Part shown: positions 34,343 to 43,943 of the stretch, piece by piece
Position numbering within the stretch: the first letter of the stretch is position 1
Layout of the letters: each line of letters opens with the position of its first letter
Source of the DNA: Nostoc calcicola FACHB-3891
Lineage (GTDB): Bacteria > Cyanobacteriota > Cyanobacteriia > Cyanobacteriales > Nostocaceae
Assembly (NCBI RefSeq): GCF_014697355.1
Contig: NZ_JACJRQ010000002.1
Coordinates: 1-64,000 of the forward strand
Length of the DNA stretch: 64,000 bases
Reading direction: 5' to 3'
The notes under the pieces: model-generated
What the model saw: only the letters and a program-made list of their open reading frames with translations
Told to the model about the DNA's origin: nothing
Database searches by the model: none
Position numbers and translations under genes: made by a program

Positions 34343-36298
34343 ATGAAATCCCCACCTTCTTCAAATTCTTGGAATGGTCGCTTCGTCGGTGATAACCAGC
34401 GGTATCGTTTAGACCGACGGTTAGGCGGAGGTGGCATGGGAGAAGTCTTCCTGGCAATGGACACCCGTGTAGGTCAGCAGGTAGCGTTAAAGTTGCTCAA
34501 AGATACGCTGGTAGCTTCACAAGAAATGAGAAAGCGTTTTGAGCGTGAGGTAGCAGTTTGTGCTGCTTTACAAAGTGACCACATCGTGAAAATTAGTGAT
34601 TGTGGAGTCACTCCCGAAGGCTTTCCATTTTACGTGATGGAATATTTACGGGGACAAACCCTCAGACAATTATTGCTGCGTGAAAAGCGGCTATCTGTCG
34701 ATCGCACTGTCAAAATTATGGCGCAAGTTTGCAAGGGTCTACAGCTTGCCCATCAAGGAGTGACTCTGCAACGAGATGGAGGAAAAAGCACTGAGCATAT
34801 TAAGGTAATTCATCGTGACCTGAAACCAGATAATATATTTCTAGTGCCTACGGATTTGGGAGAGTGGGTAAAGGTTTTAGATTTTGGTGTTGCCAAAATC
34901 CGTAGCGAATCTTCGGAAAATACCAACATTACAAATATCACGAGTACATTCATTGGTACATTTCGTTACGCACCTCCTGAGCAAATTCAAAGTGATAAAA
35001 ACCTCGATGCTAGGGGAGATATTTACAGCTTAGGGATTATCCTTTACGAAATGCTGAGTGCAGCCGATCCATTTGGGATTAGCATTAAGGGTAGTCATAT
35101 CAGCGAAGCTTCCTGGGTATTAGCTCATGCTTATGAGCCACCAAAACCACTGCGGGAGCAACCAGGCTGTGAGAATTTGCCTGAACAATTGGAAGCTGTG
35201 GTGATGAAATGCCTCCACAAAAACCCAGCTAACCGATTTGCCACGGTAGAAGAACTCAATCAAGCTTTGCAAGCTGCTGCCAAATTTGTCACAGGTACTA
35301 GTAGTGTACTCGGACAGACTAATGTGCAGCAGCGACCTTCCTACAACCAAGGTTCAAATCACGAAACTGTTCCTAGACAATCGAACGACGACACCATTCT
35401 TCGTCCTCCTGCTGCCTACAATCAAGGTTCAAATCACGAAACTGTTCCTAGACAATCAAGCGACGACACCATTCTTCGTCCTCCAGATGCCTACAATCAA
35501 GGCTCAAATCACGAAACTGTTCCTAGACAATCGAGCGACGACACCATTCTTCGTCCTCCAGATGCCTACAATCAAGGCTCAAATCACGAAACTGTTCCTA
35601 GACCATTTAATCTGATTGAGCAAAGCCAACCTGAGGAAACTATTCCTCGGCTACCTACTGGGTACAATCAAGGTTCAAACCACGAAACTGTTCCTAGACC
35701 ATTCAACCCAGTTGAGCAAAATCAACCTGAGAGCAACAATCCCCAACATACTCCCGTGAATAACCCGAACGCCAGCAAACCGGATGCAACCTTGTTTCAA
35801 CCGCGACCGGCATCCAATCAAGGCGGAGTACAAGTACCACCAGATAAAACTTTATATCAACCGCGACCTAGCTCCAATCAAGGCGGAGTACAAGTACCGC
35901 CAGATAAGACTTTATATCAACCACGACCTGTTGCTAATCAAGGTACACCGCAAGTACCACCAGATAAAACGTTGTATCAGCCCCGGCCTCTATCTCAACC
36001 CAACAGACCAGAAGTACCACTAGATAGAACTTTGTATCAACCGAGACCTGTATCTCAACAAGGCAGACCACAAGCGCCAACTGATGACACTATTTACCAA
36101 CCAAGAGCAAATGACCACCCAGCAACGGGAACTACTCCCAATTTATTGCGAATCTTGGGAGTCATCTTAGCAATTGGACTGACTTTAGCAGTAGTAACAT
36201 TTATATATCAATGGCAATCTTCTAGAAACTCAAACAACAACCAAAGTTTGTCTAATAGCGATCGCATTTACCGAGAAGGGGGAAAGGGGAAAGGGTAA
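34343..36298 (+). CDS. Membrane-anchored Ser/Thr protein kinase with threonine-bearing repeats
   Basis: The 651-residue protein starts with an intact Hanks-type kinase domain (about 21-310): glycine loop LGGGGMGEV (27-35), K50 in VALKLL, catalytic HRDLKPDN (157-164), DFG (180-182) and GTFRYAPPEQ. Two repeat arrays follow. Five units begin YNQGSNHETVPR (about 333-465, the first three exactly 25 residues). Six units of about 20 residues are built on DKTLYQPRP (about 482-598). One membrane helix lies near 608-632, then a short extracytoplasmic tail. The tail ends REGGKGKG, encoded by an intergenic tandem repeat that has run into the gene. Each unit keeps Thr after acidic residues, suggesting autophosphorylation and FHA docking (inference). 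Confidence 0.92.
   Translation: MKSPPSSNSWNGRFVGDNQRYRLDRRLGGGGMGEVFLAMDTRVGQQVALKLLKDTLVASQEMRKRFEREVAVCAALQSDHIVKISDCGVTPEGFPFYVMEYLRGQTLRQLLLREKRLSVDRTVKIMAQVCKGLQLAHQGVTLQRDGGKSTEHIKVIHRDLKPDNIFLVPTDLGEWVKVLDFGVAKIRSESSENTNITNITSTFIGTFRYAPPEQIQSDKNLDARGDIYSLGIILYEMLSAADPFGISIKGSHISEASWVLAHAYEPPKPLREQPGCENLPEQLEAVVMKCLHKNPANRFATVEELNQALQAAAKFVTGTSSVLGQTNVQQRPSYNQGSNHETVPRQSNDDTILRPPAAYNQGSNHETVPRQSSDDTILRPPDAYNQGSNHETVPRQSSDDTILRPPDAYNQGSNHETVPRPFNLIEQSQPEETIPRLPTGYNQGSNHETVPRPFNPVEQNQPESNNPQHTPVNNPNASKPDATLFQPRPASNQGGVQVPPDKTLYQPRPSSNQGGVQVPPDKTLYQPRPVANQGTPQVPPDKTLYQPRPLSQPNRPEVPLDRTLYQPRPVSQQGRPQAPTDDTIYQPRANDHPATGTTPNLLRILGVILAIGLTLAVVTFIYQWQSSRNSNNNQSLSNSDRIYREGGKGKG
35338..35700 (+). 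repeat. In-frame 75-bp tandem repeats in the kinase gene
   Basis: Five units begin TACAATCAAGG(T/C)TCAAA. The first three are 75 bp and nearly identical; the fourth and fifth diverge in their second half. They encode YNQGSNHETVPR. Confidence 0.9.
35784..36110 (+). repeat. In-frame 60-bp tandem repeats in the kinase gene
   Basis: About five and a half 60-bp units encode DxTLYQPRP followed by a Gln/Gly/Pro-rich spacer. Confidence 0.88.
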
Positions 36299-36450
36299 GG
36301 GGAAAAGGGTAAGAATTCAAAACAGGGGGAAAAGGTTAAAGGGTAAAGGGTAAAGGGTAAGAATTCAAAACAGGGGTAAAGGTTAAAGGGTAAAGGGATA
36401 AATTTAACCTTTCCCCCTTTCCCTTTCCCCCTTCCCCTTCTTCATAGCTA
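36278..36450. repeat. GGGTAAAGGGGAAA tandem repeats with complementary C-rich tract
   Basis: G-rich units (GGGTAAAGG, GGGGAAAAGG) with GAATTCAAAACA spacers are followed by a C-rich tract (CCTTTCCCCC). The block begins inside the last codons of the kinase gene and supplies its final residues. Confidence 0.8.
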
Positions 36451-36932
36451 ATAGTTCCAAATCGCATTGTCATTAATTTTGATTGTTGGTCAGATCCCCG
36501 ACTTCTTCAAGAAGTCGGGGATCTGAGCATCGTTAGTAGTACACTGTAGCCGAAGTTTGCCTACTTCTAACAATTATTGATAGATTTATCACACGGTATC
36601 TTTTAGTGTATAAACTCAATAATTAAGCCAAAAATATTTATGGTGATTTGTCGCAAATATTAACTTTATAAGAATAATTCAGAACTCAGGAGCGGAGCCG
36701 GAGACGCTCCGCCTCCGGTCAGAATTCAGTATCAATTCTGTACGAGTGGGTAATGAATATTGGTTAAAAGCGAGTGGAATGGTGGGTGAAAGTAGTATTA
36801 AATATTCTCGCCTTAAAACTCTATCCCTTTATGAATAGAGTATTCTGAATTCTGTATTCTGTATTCTGACTACTGGTTTATAATACTGCTAATCATGCAG
36901 AATATAAAGAAATATTATAAATAATAAATAGT
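36299..36932. other. Repeat-rich region between kinase and WD40 gene
   Basis: Besides the tandem block it holds a palindrome (36491-36525), GAATTCAG-type repeats at about 36680-36730 flanking a GGAGCCGGAGACGCTCC hairpin, and further GAATTCTGTATTCTG repeats at about 36845-36870. No gene is supported. Confidence 0.6.
36491..36525. repeat. Palindrome with 15-bp perfect arms
   Basis: CAGATCCCCGACTTC (36491-36505) is inverted at 36511-36525 around TTCAA. It is a common type of cyanobacterial repeat and could end kinase transcription, though no T-run follows. Confidence 0.8.
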
Positions 36933-39167
36933 ATGGAAAGAAGTGTTATTAATGCTAGCCTTTCGACTGAAAACCTAACCTTTCGTCCAGGTGATACTCC
37001 TGCCTCCTTTGAGGTAACTGTCAATAATGACAGCGATCGCTTTGTGAATTTTCAGATAGAAATTACCGCCGCCGGAGAAAGCCGCAACCCCGGATATCGC
37101 TGGTACAAACTTCAACCAGAAGTGGCAGCAGCTAAGCCACCAGGCAGTAGTACGATATTCCAAGTCATCATATTCAATACGCCCATAGTGGGTTTTGTCG
37201 GCACTGTTAACCTGATGGTGAAGATTTTTTCACCACAGTTAGCACAACAATGCAGACTTGTGCTGCGCCTGAAAATTGAGCGAGACAATAGACCAACACA
37301 TTTAAGTTTAGAATTACCTGTGCGAGAGTTCCAAGTTTATCCCCGCAATTCTGTAGATATACCAGTACGGGTGCGGAACTTGAGTCAACAACCAACAAAT
37401 GTGGTGCTACGTTTTACAGGTGTCGATCCTTCTTGGCTGACTAACAGTGCAGAACGGCGATTAGCCGTAGATCCAGGTGGTATAGCAGAAGCCACATTCC
37501 AATGCCAACCTCCCTCTGTCGTCCAAGCGCCCAGTCAAAACTATCCTTTTGCCATTGAAGCTGTTAGCAATAATGGTTACCCAACTAGTACTCAAGGCAA
37601 TATTGAAGTTTTACCTGTGGGTTTTGTAGAATTTACGACCACAAAAAAACAGCTAAAAATTCCCAGTAAATCGGCATGGTTACCCGACTGGAAATCTGAT
37701 ACAGCCTCTTTTGAATTGTTATTTAAAAATGCTAGTAACTTAAATCAGCAACTAGATGTGCAGGTTCAAGGAAGAGACGAACGAAAATGTAGTTTTAAGA
37801 AGTTTCCCGAAATCGCCAATTTAAATTTAGGAGAGACAACTAAAGTTATTCTCGATGTCAAAACAAAACGTCCTTGGGTAGGAATAGGTAAAACTTTATT
37901 GCTGGAGGCCAAATCGGAATTATCCGACCAACGTTTAGGTAGTACAGACCCCGCCACCCAGACCTTAGAAGTCCAGGTTTTGCCGATTATACCTCTGTGG
38001 TTACAATTAGCGGCGATCGCATTATTAGCAGCACTGATAGCATGGATAGTACAACCCAGAGGTGTCATGCACACACGTTCTGTGAACTCAGTGCGTTTTA
38101 GTGGCATTGGTTTGTCTGTCGTCAGTGGTTCAGATGATTGCACATTGAGACTTTGGAGCATCGGTGGCGATCGCCTAGACCCAGATGACAGAGTAACATA
38201 TCCTGGGCAGCCTATAGCTTGTGAGAAACCGCAACAACGCAAAGGTTTGATGGCCATTACCGATGACGCCGTACAAGTCTTACGCTTCATGCCATTACAA
38301 AACGATCGCGCTGCGGTTGGTCTAGATAATGGTGTAATTGAATTGAGGGATGTACCCTCAGGTGCTAAGATTAGCGAACTTCAAGATCTTAAAGATCCAA
38401 AAGCAAAAGGCGATCGCGTTTTTGATTTAGCTTTCACTCCCAACTCACTGAATTTATTTAGTGGTTATGGCAGTGGTAAAGTGAGATTATGGTCAAGACC
38501 AGCGTCTAACACTAACTTCCTGCCAGAACCGCAAGCGATCGATGTCCAAAGTACATTAAAATTATCAGGTTTCCAAGTCCGCGCCTTAACTCTCAGTCCA
38601 GATGCCACAACTCTCGTAATTGCTGGAAACTTTAAGCGCTTCATATTATGGCAGTGGAATCAAACTCAAATTAATAAACAATTTCCAGGTTTATCAGTGC
38701 AAAATCTGGAAAAATTAGATGAAAGAGTCGGGCGTGAAGACTATATTTGGGCATTAGCTTTTGTTCCTAACTCCACAGAAAAAATCCTCGCAACCTCTGA
38801 TTCTGCGGGATACATCACAATTTGGAATTTAAATCGCTGCCAAATTCTGAAAAATCCCAATCCCCAAGTACAAGTAAATGAACTAAATTGTCCGCAAATA
38901 GACCGCTGGTCAGCCTCGAAAACATCTGTGCGTAGTTTGGCATTTAGTGAAGATGGTAATCTGCTAGTGAGTGGTGGCGATGATGGACGAGTCGTAGTTT
39001 GGTACTTAACCCCCGAACATAAACTCGACAAAACAAAAGCCGCAGAAGGTAAAACAATTTACCAAAGCTCTAAAAAAATCAATAGTATCGACTTGAAAAC
39101 TAATCAAGGAACCATGATTGTGAGTGGTAGTGAAGATTTTCAGGTCAAACTACACCGCATCAAATAA
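36933..39167 (+). CDS. Ig-like / transmembrane / WD40 protein
   Basis: The 744-residue protein has no signal peptide. Residues 1-350 form three or so beta-sandwich (Ig/CARDB-like) domains (LTFRPGDTPASFEVTVNN, RNSVDIPVRVRNLSQQPTNV, ELLFKNASNLNQQLDVQV). One membrane helix lies at about 353-373 (IPLWLQLAAIALLAALIAWIV). Residues 380-744 are WD40-type repeats (SVNSVRFSGIGLSVVSGSDDCTLRLWS, SVRSLAFSEDGNLLVSGGDDGRVVVW, IDLKTNQGTMIVSGSEDFQVKL). This order, with Ig domains before the helix and the propeller after it, is unusual. It is followed at 13 bases by a gene with a similar first half, and lies near eCIS-like genes. Likely a membrane scaffold; function unproven. Confidence 0.8.
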   Translation: MERSVINASLSTENLTFRPGDTPASFEVTVNNDSDRFVNFQIEITAAGESRNPGYRWYKLQPEVAAAKPPGSSTIFQVIIFNTPIVGFVGTVNLMVKIFSPQLAQQCRLVLRLKIERDNRPTHLSLELPVREFQVYPRNSVDIPVRVRNLSQQPTNVVLRFTGVDPSWLTNSAERRLAVDPGGIAEATFQCQPPSVVQAPSQNYPFAIEAVSNNGYPTSTQGNIEVLPVGFVEFTTTKKQLKIPSKSAWLPDWKSDTASFELLFKNASNLNQQLDVQVQGRDERKCSFKKFPEIANLNLGETTKVILDVKTKRPWVGIGKTLLLEAKSELSDQRLGSTDPATQTLEVQVLPIIPLWLQLAAIALLAALIAWIVQPRGVMHTRSVNSVRFSGIGLSVVSGSDDCTLRLWSIGGDRLDPDDRVTYPGQPIACEKPQQRKGLMAITDDAVQVLRFMPLQNDRAAVGLDNGVIELRDVPSGAKISELQDLKDPKAKGDRVFDLAFTPNSLNLFSGYGSGKVRLWSRPASNTNFLPEPQAIDVQSTLKLSGFQVRALTLSPDATTLVIAGNFKRFILWQWNQTQINKQFPGLSVQNLEKLDERVGREDYIWALAFVPNSTEKILATSDSAGYITIWNLNRCQILKNPNPQVQVNELNCPQIDRWSASKTSVRSLAFSEDGNLLVSGGDDGRVVVWYLTPEHKLDKTKAAEGKTIYQSSKKINSIDLKTNQGTMIVSGSEDFQVKLHRIK

Positions 39168-39180
39168 CGGAGTCGATGAT

Positions 39181-41484
39181 ATGCAAGCTAAATTCAATCC
39201 ACTGCAAGTTTTTATCAACCCGCCTGATATTCAATTTGGGATGCCGGGAGACACCATTATTCTCTATGTAATTGTTAGTAATCAGGGAGATCGAAGTGCT
39301 GTTATTGACTTATATTTTGTTTTTGATGAAGTATTTCAAAATTTAACAGGCTGGTCTAGTTCTCCTAGAGAAAGTTTAGCATTAGCTCCAGGACAAAATA
39401 GCGACGAAGTAATATTTGAATTTCAAATTGCTCCTGATGCTTTTCCAGGAACCTATGACTATACCTTAGTAGTAGACTCCCCTCAACATTATCCCCAAGA
39501 TACTCCTTTAACCTTCCCAAACGAAATTAAGGTTCTGCAAAAAGAACAGACCTCCATTCGGGTAAATGACCCGACATTTTCCATTAGACCTAACACTAAT
39601 CCGAACAAGCAATTGACTTTCAATTTTAGTGAACCTTTGCAAGTCGAGGTGATAGTTGACAATCGTTCTTCTCGTGTAGACCGTTTCCGCTTGACTTGCC
39701 CAGATTTAGACGACGACTGGTTCACAATTAATTATCCAACGACTGGATTTGAGGGACAAGGATTAGTGTCCGACGTGACAGCACTCGAACTTAACCCTGC
39801 TGCTCAAGGTCAAATATTGTTGAAATTTCATCCACCTGCGGATACCATCGCCGGCAGTTATTCTCCGACAATCCGCTTATATTCGGAAAACTCTCCAGAT
39901 TTAGTGCTACTAGATTTGGTATACATCCAAATTCCGACAAATTATCGCCTAGATATAGAACTCAATACCATTTTGGGACAAGTTAGCCGGAGTCTTGGCA
40001 AGTATGAATTATCACTGGCTAACCGGGGTAACATTGTCCGCGAACTGGCATTGAGCTTAAAAAGTCGAGACGAAGAAGAACTATATACTTACACTTTTGA
40101 GCCTACTGAGGTGAGATTATTACCTAGTAGAAATGCTATAGCAAATTTGATGGTCAAACCTAAACCTTGGTGGCGACGACCGTGGTTTGGTACTGGGCTA
40201 GTTATCAACTTTAGAGTTGATATTAAAGACCAACAAAGTTTACCTTTACCTAACACATTGCCTCAGGGAACTTTGGTATGGAAACCTCGACCTTGGTGGC
40301 AATTTCTCCTGTTAATTTTAGCAGTTTTGGGATTATTGGGAGGCATAGGATTCATTATTTGGCGAATTTTAAATCCCGATCCTTTGAGATTGGAAAATTT
40401 TAGTGCTAATAACCCTCGAATTACTGAAGACGAAGATGAAGTAGCTTTGAGGTGGGAGATTCACAATTATCAACAGTTACAAAAGCTAGTTCTCACAACC
40501 AAAGGTTCACAACCAATTCAGCCAATTACCTATGACTTCCGCAATGGTATTCCAGAGTTACTAGGTAAAGGCAGTGCTAATGAAATACCTCCTTGTCAGG
40601 TGCAAGAAAAACAAGAACTCATTTGTAGCAATGTGAAAACTGGCGTGAAAACCAAAGGTAATTATACTTTTGAATTACAAGCTTTTTATCGTAACGGTAT
40701 ACAATTATTTTCGAGAAAAGAGCAAGTAGCAACCCAAACAACTCAAGTAGAAATAGCTGAAAAGCAAATTGCTCAAGTGATTAATTTTCAAGCAGATAAA
40801 ACACAGTATACAAAAGGTCAAAATATTCTTTTAAGTTGGGCGATCGCTCGTCCCTTATTGCTGGCACAAATTCAAGTTACGGGAAGTGCCGATGATGGTA
40901 CATCCTATGGTGAACCAGTTACTTATAAATTTAATCAAGGTAATATTACCGATCCGAAATTGCAAAAATTATGCACACAACAAAATCAACAGTTGCAATG
41001 TACAAATATTCCTCTACCAGCATATAAAGCCGGAAAATTTGCCTTTGAAATCAAAGCTTTTCCTAATAATGGAAGCCAAAAAATTGATTCTAAAAAGACT
41101 GAATCAAAAATAGCAATATTACCAAAACCATTTCAGATTGTTTCTTTCACAATTAACGGTAGCGAACAACCAAATCTAGAACTCAAGGAAGGAGCAACTG
41201 CCACTCTGAGTTGGAGAGTAGAAGGAGAAAATATTCAAGTTAAACTTCAACCATACGGCAATAATGTTGCACAAGTTGGTTCAATAAAGCTTCCAGTCAA
41301 TCTAGCTTTCCCGACTCAAATTGCACTGGAAGTTAATGATATATCTGGTAACCAGCAACCCCAGCAGCGAGGATTTGCAATCAAAGTCATCCCAAAACCA
41401 GAGCCTACTCCCATACCTCCCATTAACCCAATTGCACCTACTCTCCCACCCACCAGTAACCCGTTTAGGAGTCCTTTATTTTAG
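39181..41484 (+). CDS. Ig-like repeat protein with central membrane helix
   Basis: The 767-residue protein parallels its upstream neighbour. Residues 1-345 are Ig/CARDB-like beta domains (PPDIQFGMPGDTIILYVIVSNQGD, LQVEVIVDNRSSRVDRFRL, KYELSLANRGNIVRELAL). A KPRPWW motif precedes a membrane helix at about 373-394, and residues 400-740 are three more beta domains (EVALRWEIHNYQQL, QNILLSWAIARPLLL, ATLSWRVEGENIQV). The tail is proline-rich. The start is the ATG at 39181 with CGGAG about ten bases upstream; an earlier start overlapping the previous gene is rejected. The pair is surely one operon and probably one complex. Confidence 0.8.
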   Translation: MQAKFNPLQVFINPPDIQFGMPGDTIILYVIVSNQGDRSAVIDLYFVFDEVFQNLTGWSSSPRESLALAPGQNSDEVIFEFQIAPDAFPGTYDYTLVVDSPQHYPQDTPLTFPNEIKVLQKEQTSIRVNDPTFSIRPNTNPNKQLTFNFSEPLQVEVIVDNRSSRVDRFRLTCPDLDDDWFTINYPTTGFEGQGLVSDVTALELNPAAQGQILLKFHPPADTIAGSYSPTIRLYSENSPDLVLLDLVYIQIPTNYRLDIELNTILGQVSRSLGKYELSLANRGNIVRELALSLKSRDEEELYTYTFEPTEVRLLPSRNAIANLMVKPKPWWRRPWFGTGLVINFRVDIKDQQSLPLPNTLPQGTLVWKPRPWWQFLLLILAVLGLLGGIGFIIWRILNPDPLRLENFSANNPRITEDEDEVALRWEIHNYQQLQKLVLTTKGSQPIQPITYDFRNGIPELLGKGSANEIPPCQVQEKQELICSNVKTGVKTKGNYTFELQAFYRNGIQLFSRKEQVATQTTQVEIAEKQIAQVINFQADKTQYTKGQNILLSWAIARPLLLAQIQVTGSADDGTSYGEPVTYKFNQGNITDPKLQKLCTQQNQQLQCTNIPLPAYKAGKFAFEIKAFPNNGSQKIDSKKTESKIAILPKPFQIVSFTINGSEQPNLELKEGATATLSWRVEGENIQVKLQPYGNNVAQVGSIKLPVNLAFPTQIALEVNDISGNQQPQQRGFAIKVIPKPEPTPIPPINPIAPTLPPTSNPFRSPLF

Positions 41485-41510
41485 AGGTATCCTATGGAAA
41501 ATTTGATAGA

Positions 41511-42335
41511 TTATACTTTTTGGGCGATGTGAAAAGCAGAGATATACGAAAGTTGCAAACTGCCTCCAAAATCATCTTCGATGCGATGCTTCAATGCTGA
41601 AAATAAAGAATCTTTGCTATGTGGATCTAATTTTATGTATCCTGAGTAAGTGTTTAAAAGTGTTAAATATTCATCAGTAGTATATGTTACTTCTGATACA
41701 GATTGTCCAGATATTAGGTTTTTGAATTGCCCGGAATCAATAGCCATATTTCCTAATTCTCTCAAGATATATTCTTGAGTTTCTCGGTCTTCATAGCGAT
41801 CGAGAGATGGAGTATGTAATTGATAGATTTCCGATAAGCTTTTGTATACTTCATAGCTGGGTTGAAGTTCTTTGTTCCACAATAAAATTAGATGGCCACT
41901 TTCTTTGAGAGTATTTGCGGCTTTTGGACATCTTATTTCCGGTGATATCCAATGAAAAGAACTGGCTGCTAAAACGGCATCAAATTCAAGTGGCTTGAGT
42001 TCCCACTCTTCAAAGGATATGTTTTCAATCTCTACATTGGAATACGGTTGACAATTGTGTTGGACTAGCTGGAAAAAATCTGGATTGGGTTCCAAGCAGA
42101 TTATTGAGCAACCCAATTGAGCAAATGCTACCGTTGCAGTTCCAGGACCACATCCCAGTTCGAGAATTTTTGAATCAGTGAAGAGTTGAGCAACTTCCAC
42201 AACTTGCTCAATCAAAGCCTGAGGATAGCGGGGCCTTGCCTGATTATAAGCTTGTGCTGCCGGAGAATACCAATTTTTGCGCTGTTCGAGGTCTGTGTTG
42301 GAGTAGCTGATTATTGTTTGTTTTAGGTCTTTCAT
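41511..42335 (-). CDS. Class I SAM-dependent methyltransferase
   Basis: The 274-residue protein has the SAM-binding motif I ILELGCGPGTATVAFAQLG, motif II acidic residue in IICLEPNPDF, and motif III/IV EFDAVLAASSFHWISPE. The AYNQARPRYPQALIEQV start is typical of the methyltransferase-11 group that includes trans-aconitate methyltransferase-like enzymes. The substrate is unknown. It is convergent with the Ig-like operon, with only 26 bases between stops. Confidence 0.88.
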   Translation of the reverse strand: MKDLKQTIISYSNTDLEQRKNWYSPAAQAYNQARPRYPQALIEQVVEVAQLFTDSKILELGCGPGTATVAFAQLGCSIICLEPNPDFFQLVQHNCQPYSNVEIENISFEEWELKPLEFDAVLAASSFHWISPEIRCPKAANTLKESGHLILLWNKELQPSYEVYKSLSEIYQLHTPSLDRYEDRETQEYILRELGNMAIDSGQFKNLISGQSVSEVTYTTDEYLTLLNTYSGYIKLDPHSKDSLFSALKHRIEDDFGGSLQLSYISAFHIAQKV

Positions 42336-42380
42336 TTTCTCAAAAAGCGTAAAACTTTGCCTGTCGTGGCTTTTGCTAGC

Positions 42381-43583
42381 TTAATTCCTGGTTTTATCAA
42401 CAGTTCGGCGTCTTTGCCCATTTGACAACAAAGGTTTTCGCAAGGGTACTACCTCGGCTTCGCTACTTTCGCGTGCTACCCGAATCAGTAATCCAGCAGC
42501 GATCAAACTGGCAATCATCGAATTACCACCATAACTGAACATCGGTAAGGGTAAGCCCGTAGTTGGTAGAGAACCTGTAGCAACACCAATGTGCAGCAAT
42601 GATTGTCCTACCATCAAAACCGTTACACCGATCGCCACGAGTCGATGCACTGAATTTTTCGCCTTCAGCGCCACGATTAATCCCATAGTCGCAAATATAG
42701 CTAAAAGTACCAACAGCACCACACTGCCAACAAAACCAAACTCTTCAGCGAACACGGCAAAAATAAAATCAGTGTCTTGAATTGGTAAATAAAACAGCTT
42801 TTGTTGGGAAAGCCCAAATCCCGCTCCCCAAGTTCTACCAGAACCAACAGCTAGTAGACTTTGCACCAACTGGTAACCATCTCCTGTGGCATCCGCCCAA
42901 GGATTGAGAAACGACATCACCCGTTTACGCTGATACTCTTTGATGCTAATACTCAGTACTGCCAACATCACTCCACCGATCGCTGTTCCTCCCAAATACT
43001 TGTAAGGTAACCCAGCGGCTAAGGCAATTAGCCAAATAGTCATGCCACAAAGTGCTGTTGTACTTAAATTAGGCTGGGCAAGAATTCCTAAAAGTACCAA
43101 ACCAAAAATAACCAGCCAACCGCAGCGAACCCGCCAACCAATTCGTTCCCACTGACCAAAAAGCCGCGCACTCTGTAGCACCAAAAACGGTTTAATCAAT
43201 TCCGAAGGTTGAATGGGAATTGGCCCGATCGCTATCCAACGCGCTGCATCAAAAGCCTTTTTTCCCAATCCTGGGATCAGCGTTATGAAAATTAATGTCA
43301 AAAAGACCATCAAAAACCAATGGGATTGTCCCAAAATTTTCTGCAATGGCGAATTAACAATAATATTGAATCCGATTAAAGCAACTAAAACCCAAAGCAG
43401 TTGCCGCTTAAAGTAGTACAAGCCATCATTATGACGCGCATCAGCAACGGGATAGGATGCTGAAAATAGCATGATCAAGCCGACGAACAGCCAAATCAAT
43501 GTTAACCAGCGCAATAACCGCGCTTCTAATGCCCAGTTGGAGACGGAATTATCAAAAATTGGAATCAGGCGGCGTAGATTCAC
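42381..43583 (-). CDS. ftsW: Peptidoglycan glycosyltransferase FtsW
   Basis: The 400-residue protein is a SEDS-family membrane enzyme that polymerises lipid II at the division septum with FtsI. About ten helices are visible. Family landmarks are AARWIAIGPIPIQPSELIKPFLVL (catalytic-loop region), NLSTTALCGMTIWLIALAAG, GYQLVQSLLAVGSGRTWGAGFG, QDTDFIFAVFAEEFGFVGS and TTGLPLPMFSYGGNSMIASLIAAG. The start is a GTG at 43583. FtsW rather than RodA is favoured by the length and by the GLPLPMFSYGG context, but the distinction is not absolute by eye. It is monocistronic, with repeats upstream. Confidence 0.9.
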   Translation of the reverse strand: MNLRRLIPIFDNSVSNWALEARLLRWLTLIWLFVGLIMLFSASYPVADARHNDGLYYFKRQLLWVLVALIGFNIIVNSPLQKILGQSHWFLMVFLTLIFITLIPGLGKKAFDAARWIAIGPIPIQPSELIKPFLVLQSARLFGQWERIGWRVRCGWLVIFGLVLLGILAQPNLSTTALCGMTIWLIALAAGLPYKYLGGTAIGGVMLAVLSISIKEYQRKRVMSFLNPWADATGDGYQLVQSLLAVGSGRTWGAGFGLSQQKLFYLPIQDTDFIFAVFAEEFGFVGSVVLLVLLAIFATMGLIVALKAKNSVHRLVAIGVTVLMVGQSLLHIGVATGSLPTTGLPLPMFSYGGNSMIASLIAAGLLIRVARESSEAEVVPLRKPLLSNGQRRRTVDKTRN

Positions 43584-43943
43584 GATCGCTATAAGTGAAA
43601 AGTTAGGAATTAAAAGTTAGGAATAAAACTCATAAATCATAACTCATAACTCAGTAATCTGATCCACTGTTTTTACAATACAGCTAGTATAATTTACTAC
43701 TAAAATTCAAATTGAGCAATCAGTAACTTTTGCCAGGTGTTTATGTCTGGCGATCGCCCAATCTCCGTGAAGCCAATGTTAATTGCATAATTCGGATTAA
43801 ATCAAACTCTTGTGGGGTGGGCATCTTGCCCGCCTTAGTTATGCAACGCATTGACAGGAAAGACAAAATATATCAATCAGATACCAATCTGAAAAATGAC
43901 TTGATACAATTACAGCAAATTTAAAGTTGGTGAAGTATGCAAA
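43584..43943. other. Intergenic region between ftsW and the H-NOX-associated kinase
   Basis: It contains AGTTAGGAATTAAA and ACTCATAA-type short repeats (43600-43655) and a GTGGGGTGGGCATCTTGCCCGCC hairpin (43813-43835; split GTGGGGTGGGCA / TCTTGCCCGCC). A 64-codon frame here is not credible. Confidence 0.55.

Noticed and set aside
35338-36110. Possible CRISPR or intergenic satellite
   Set aside because: The repeats are in frame within the kinase gene and encode conserved residues.
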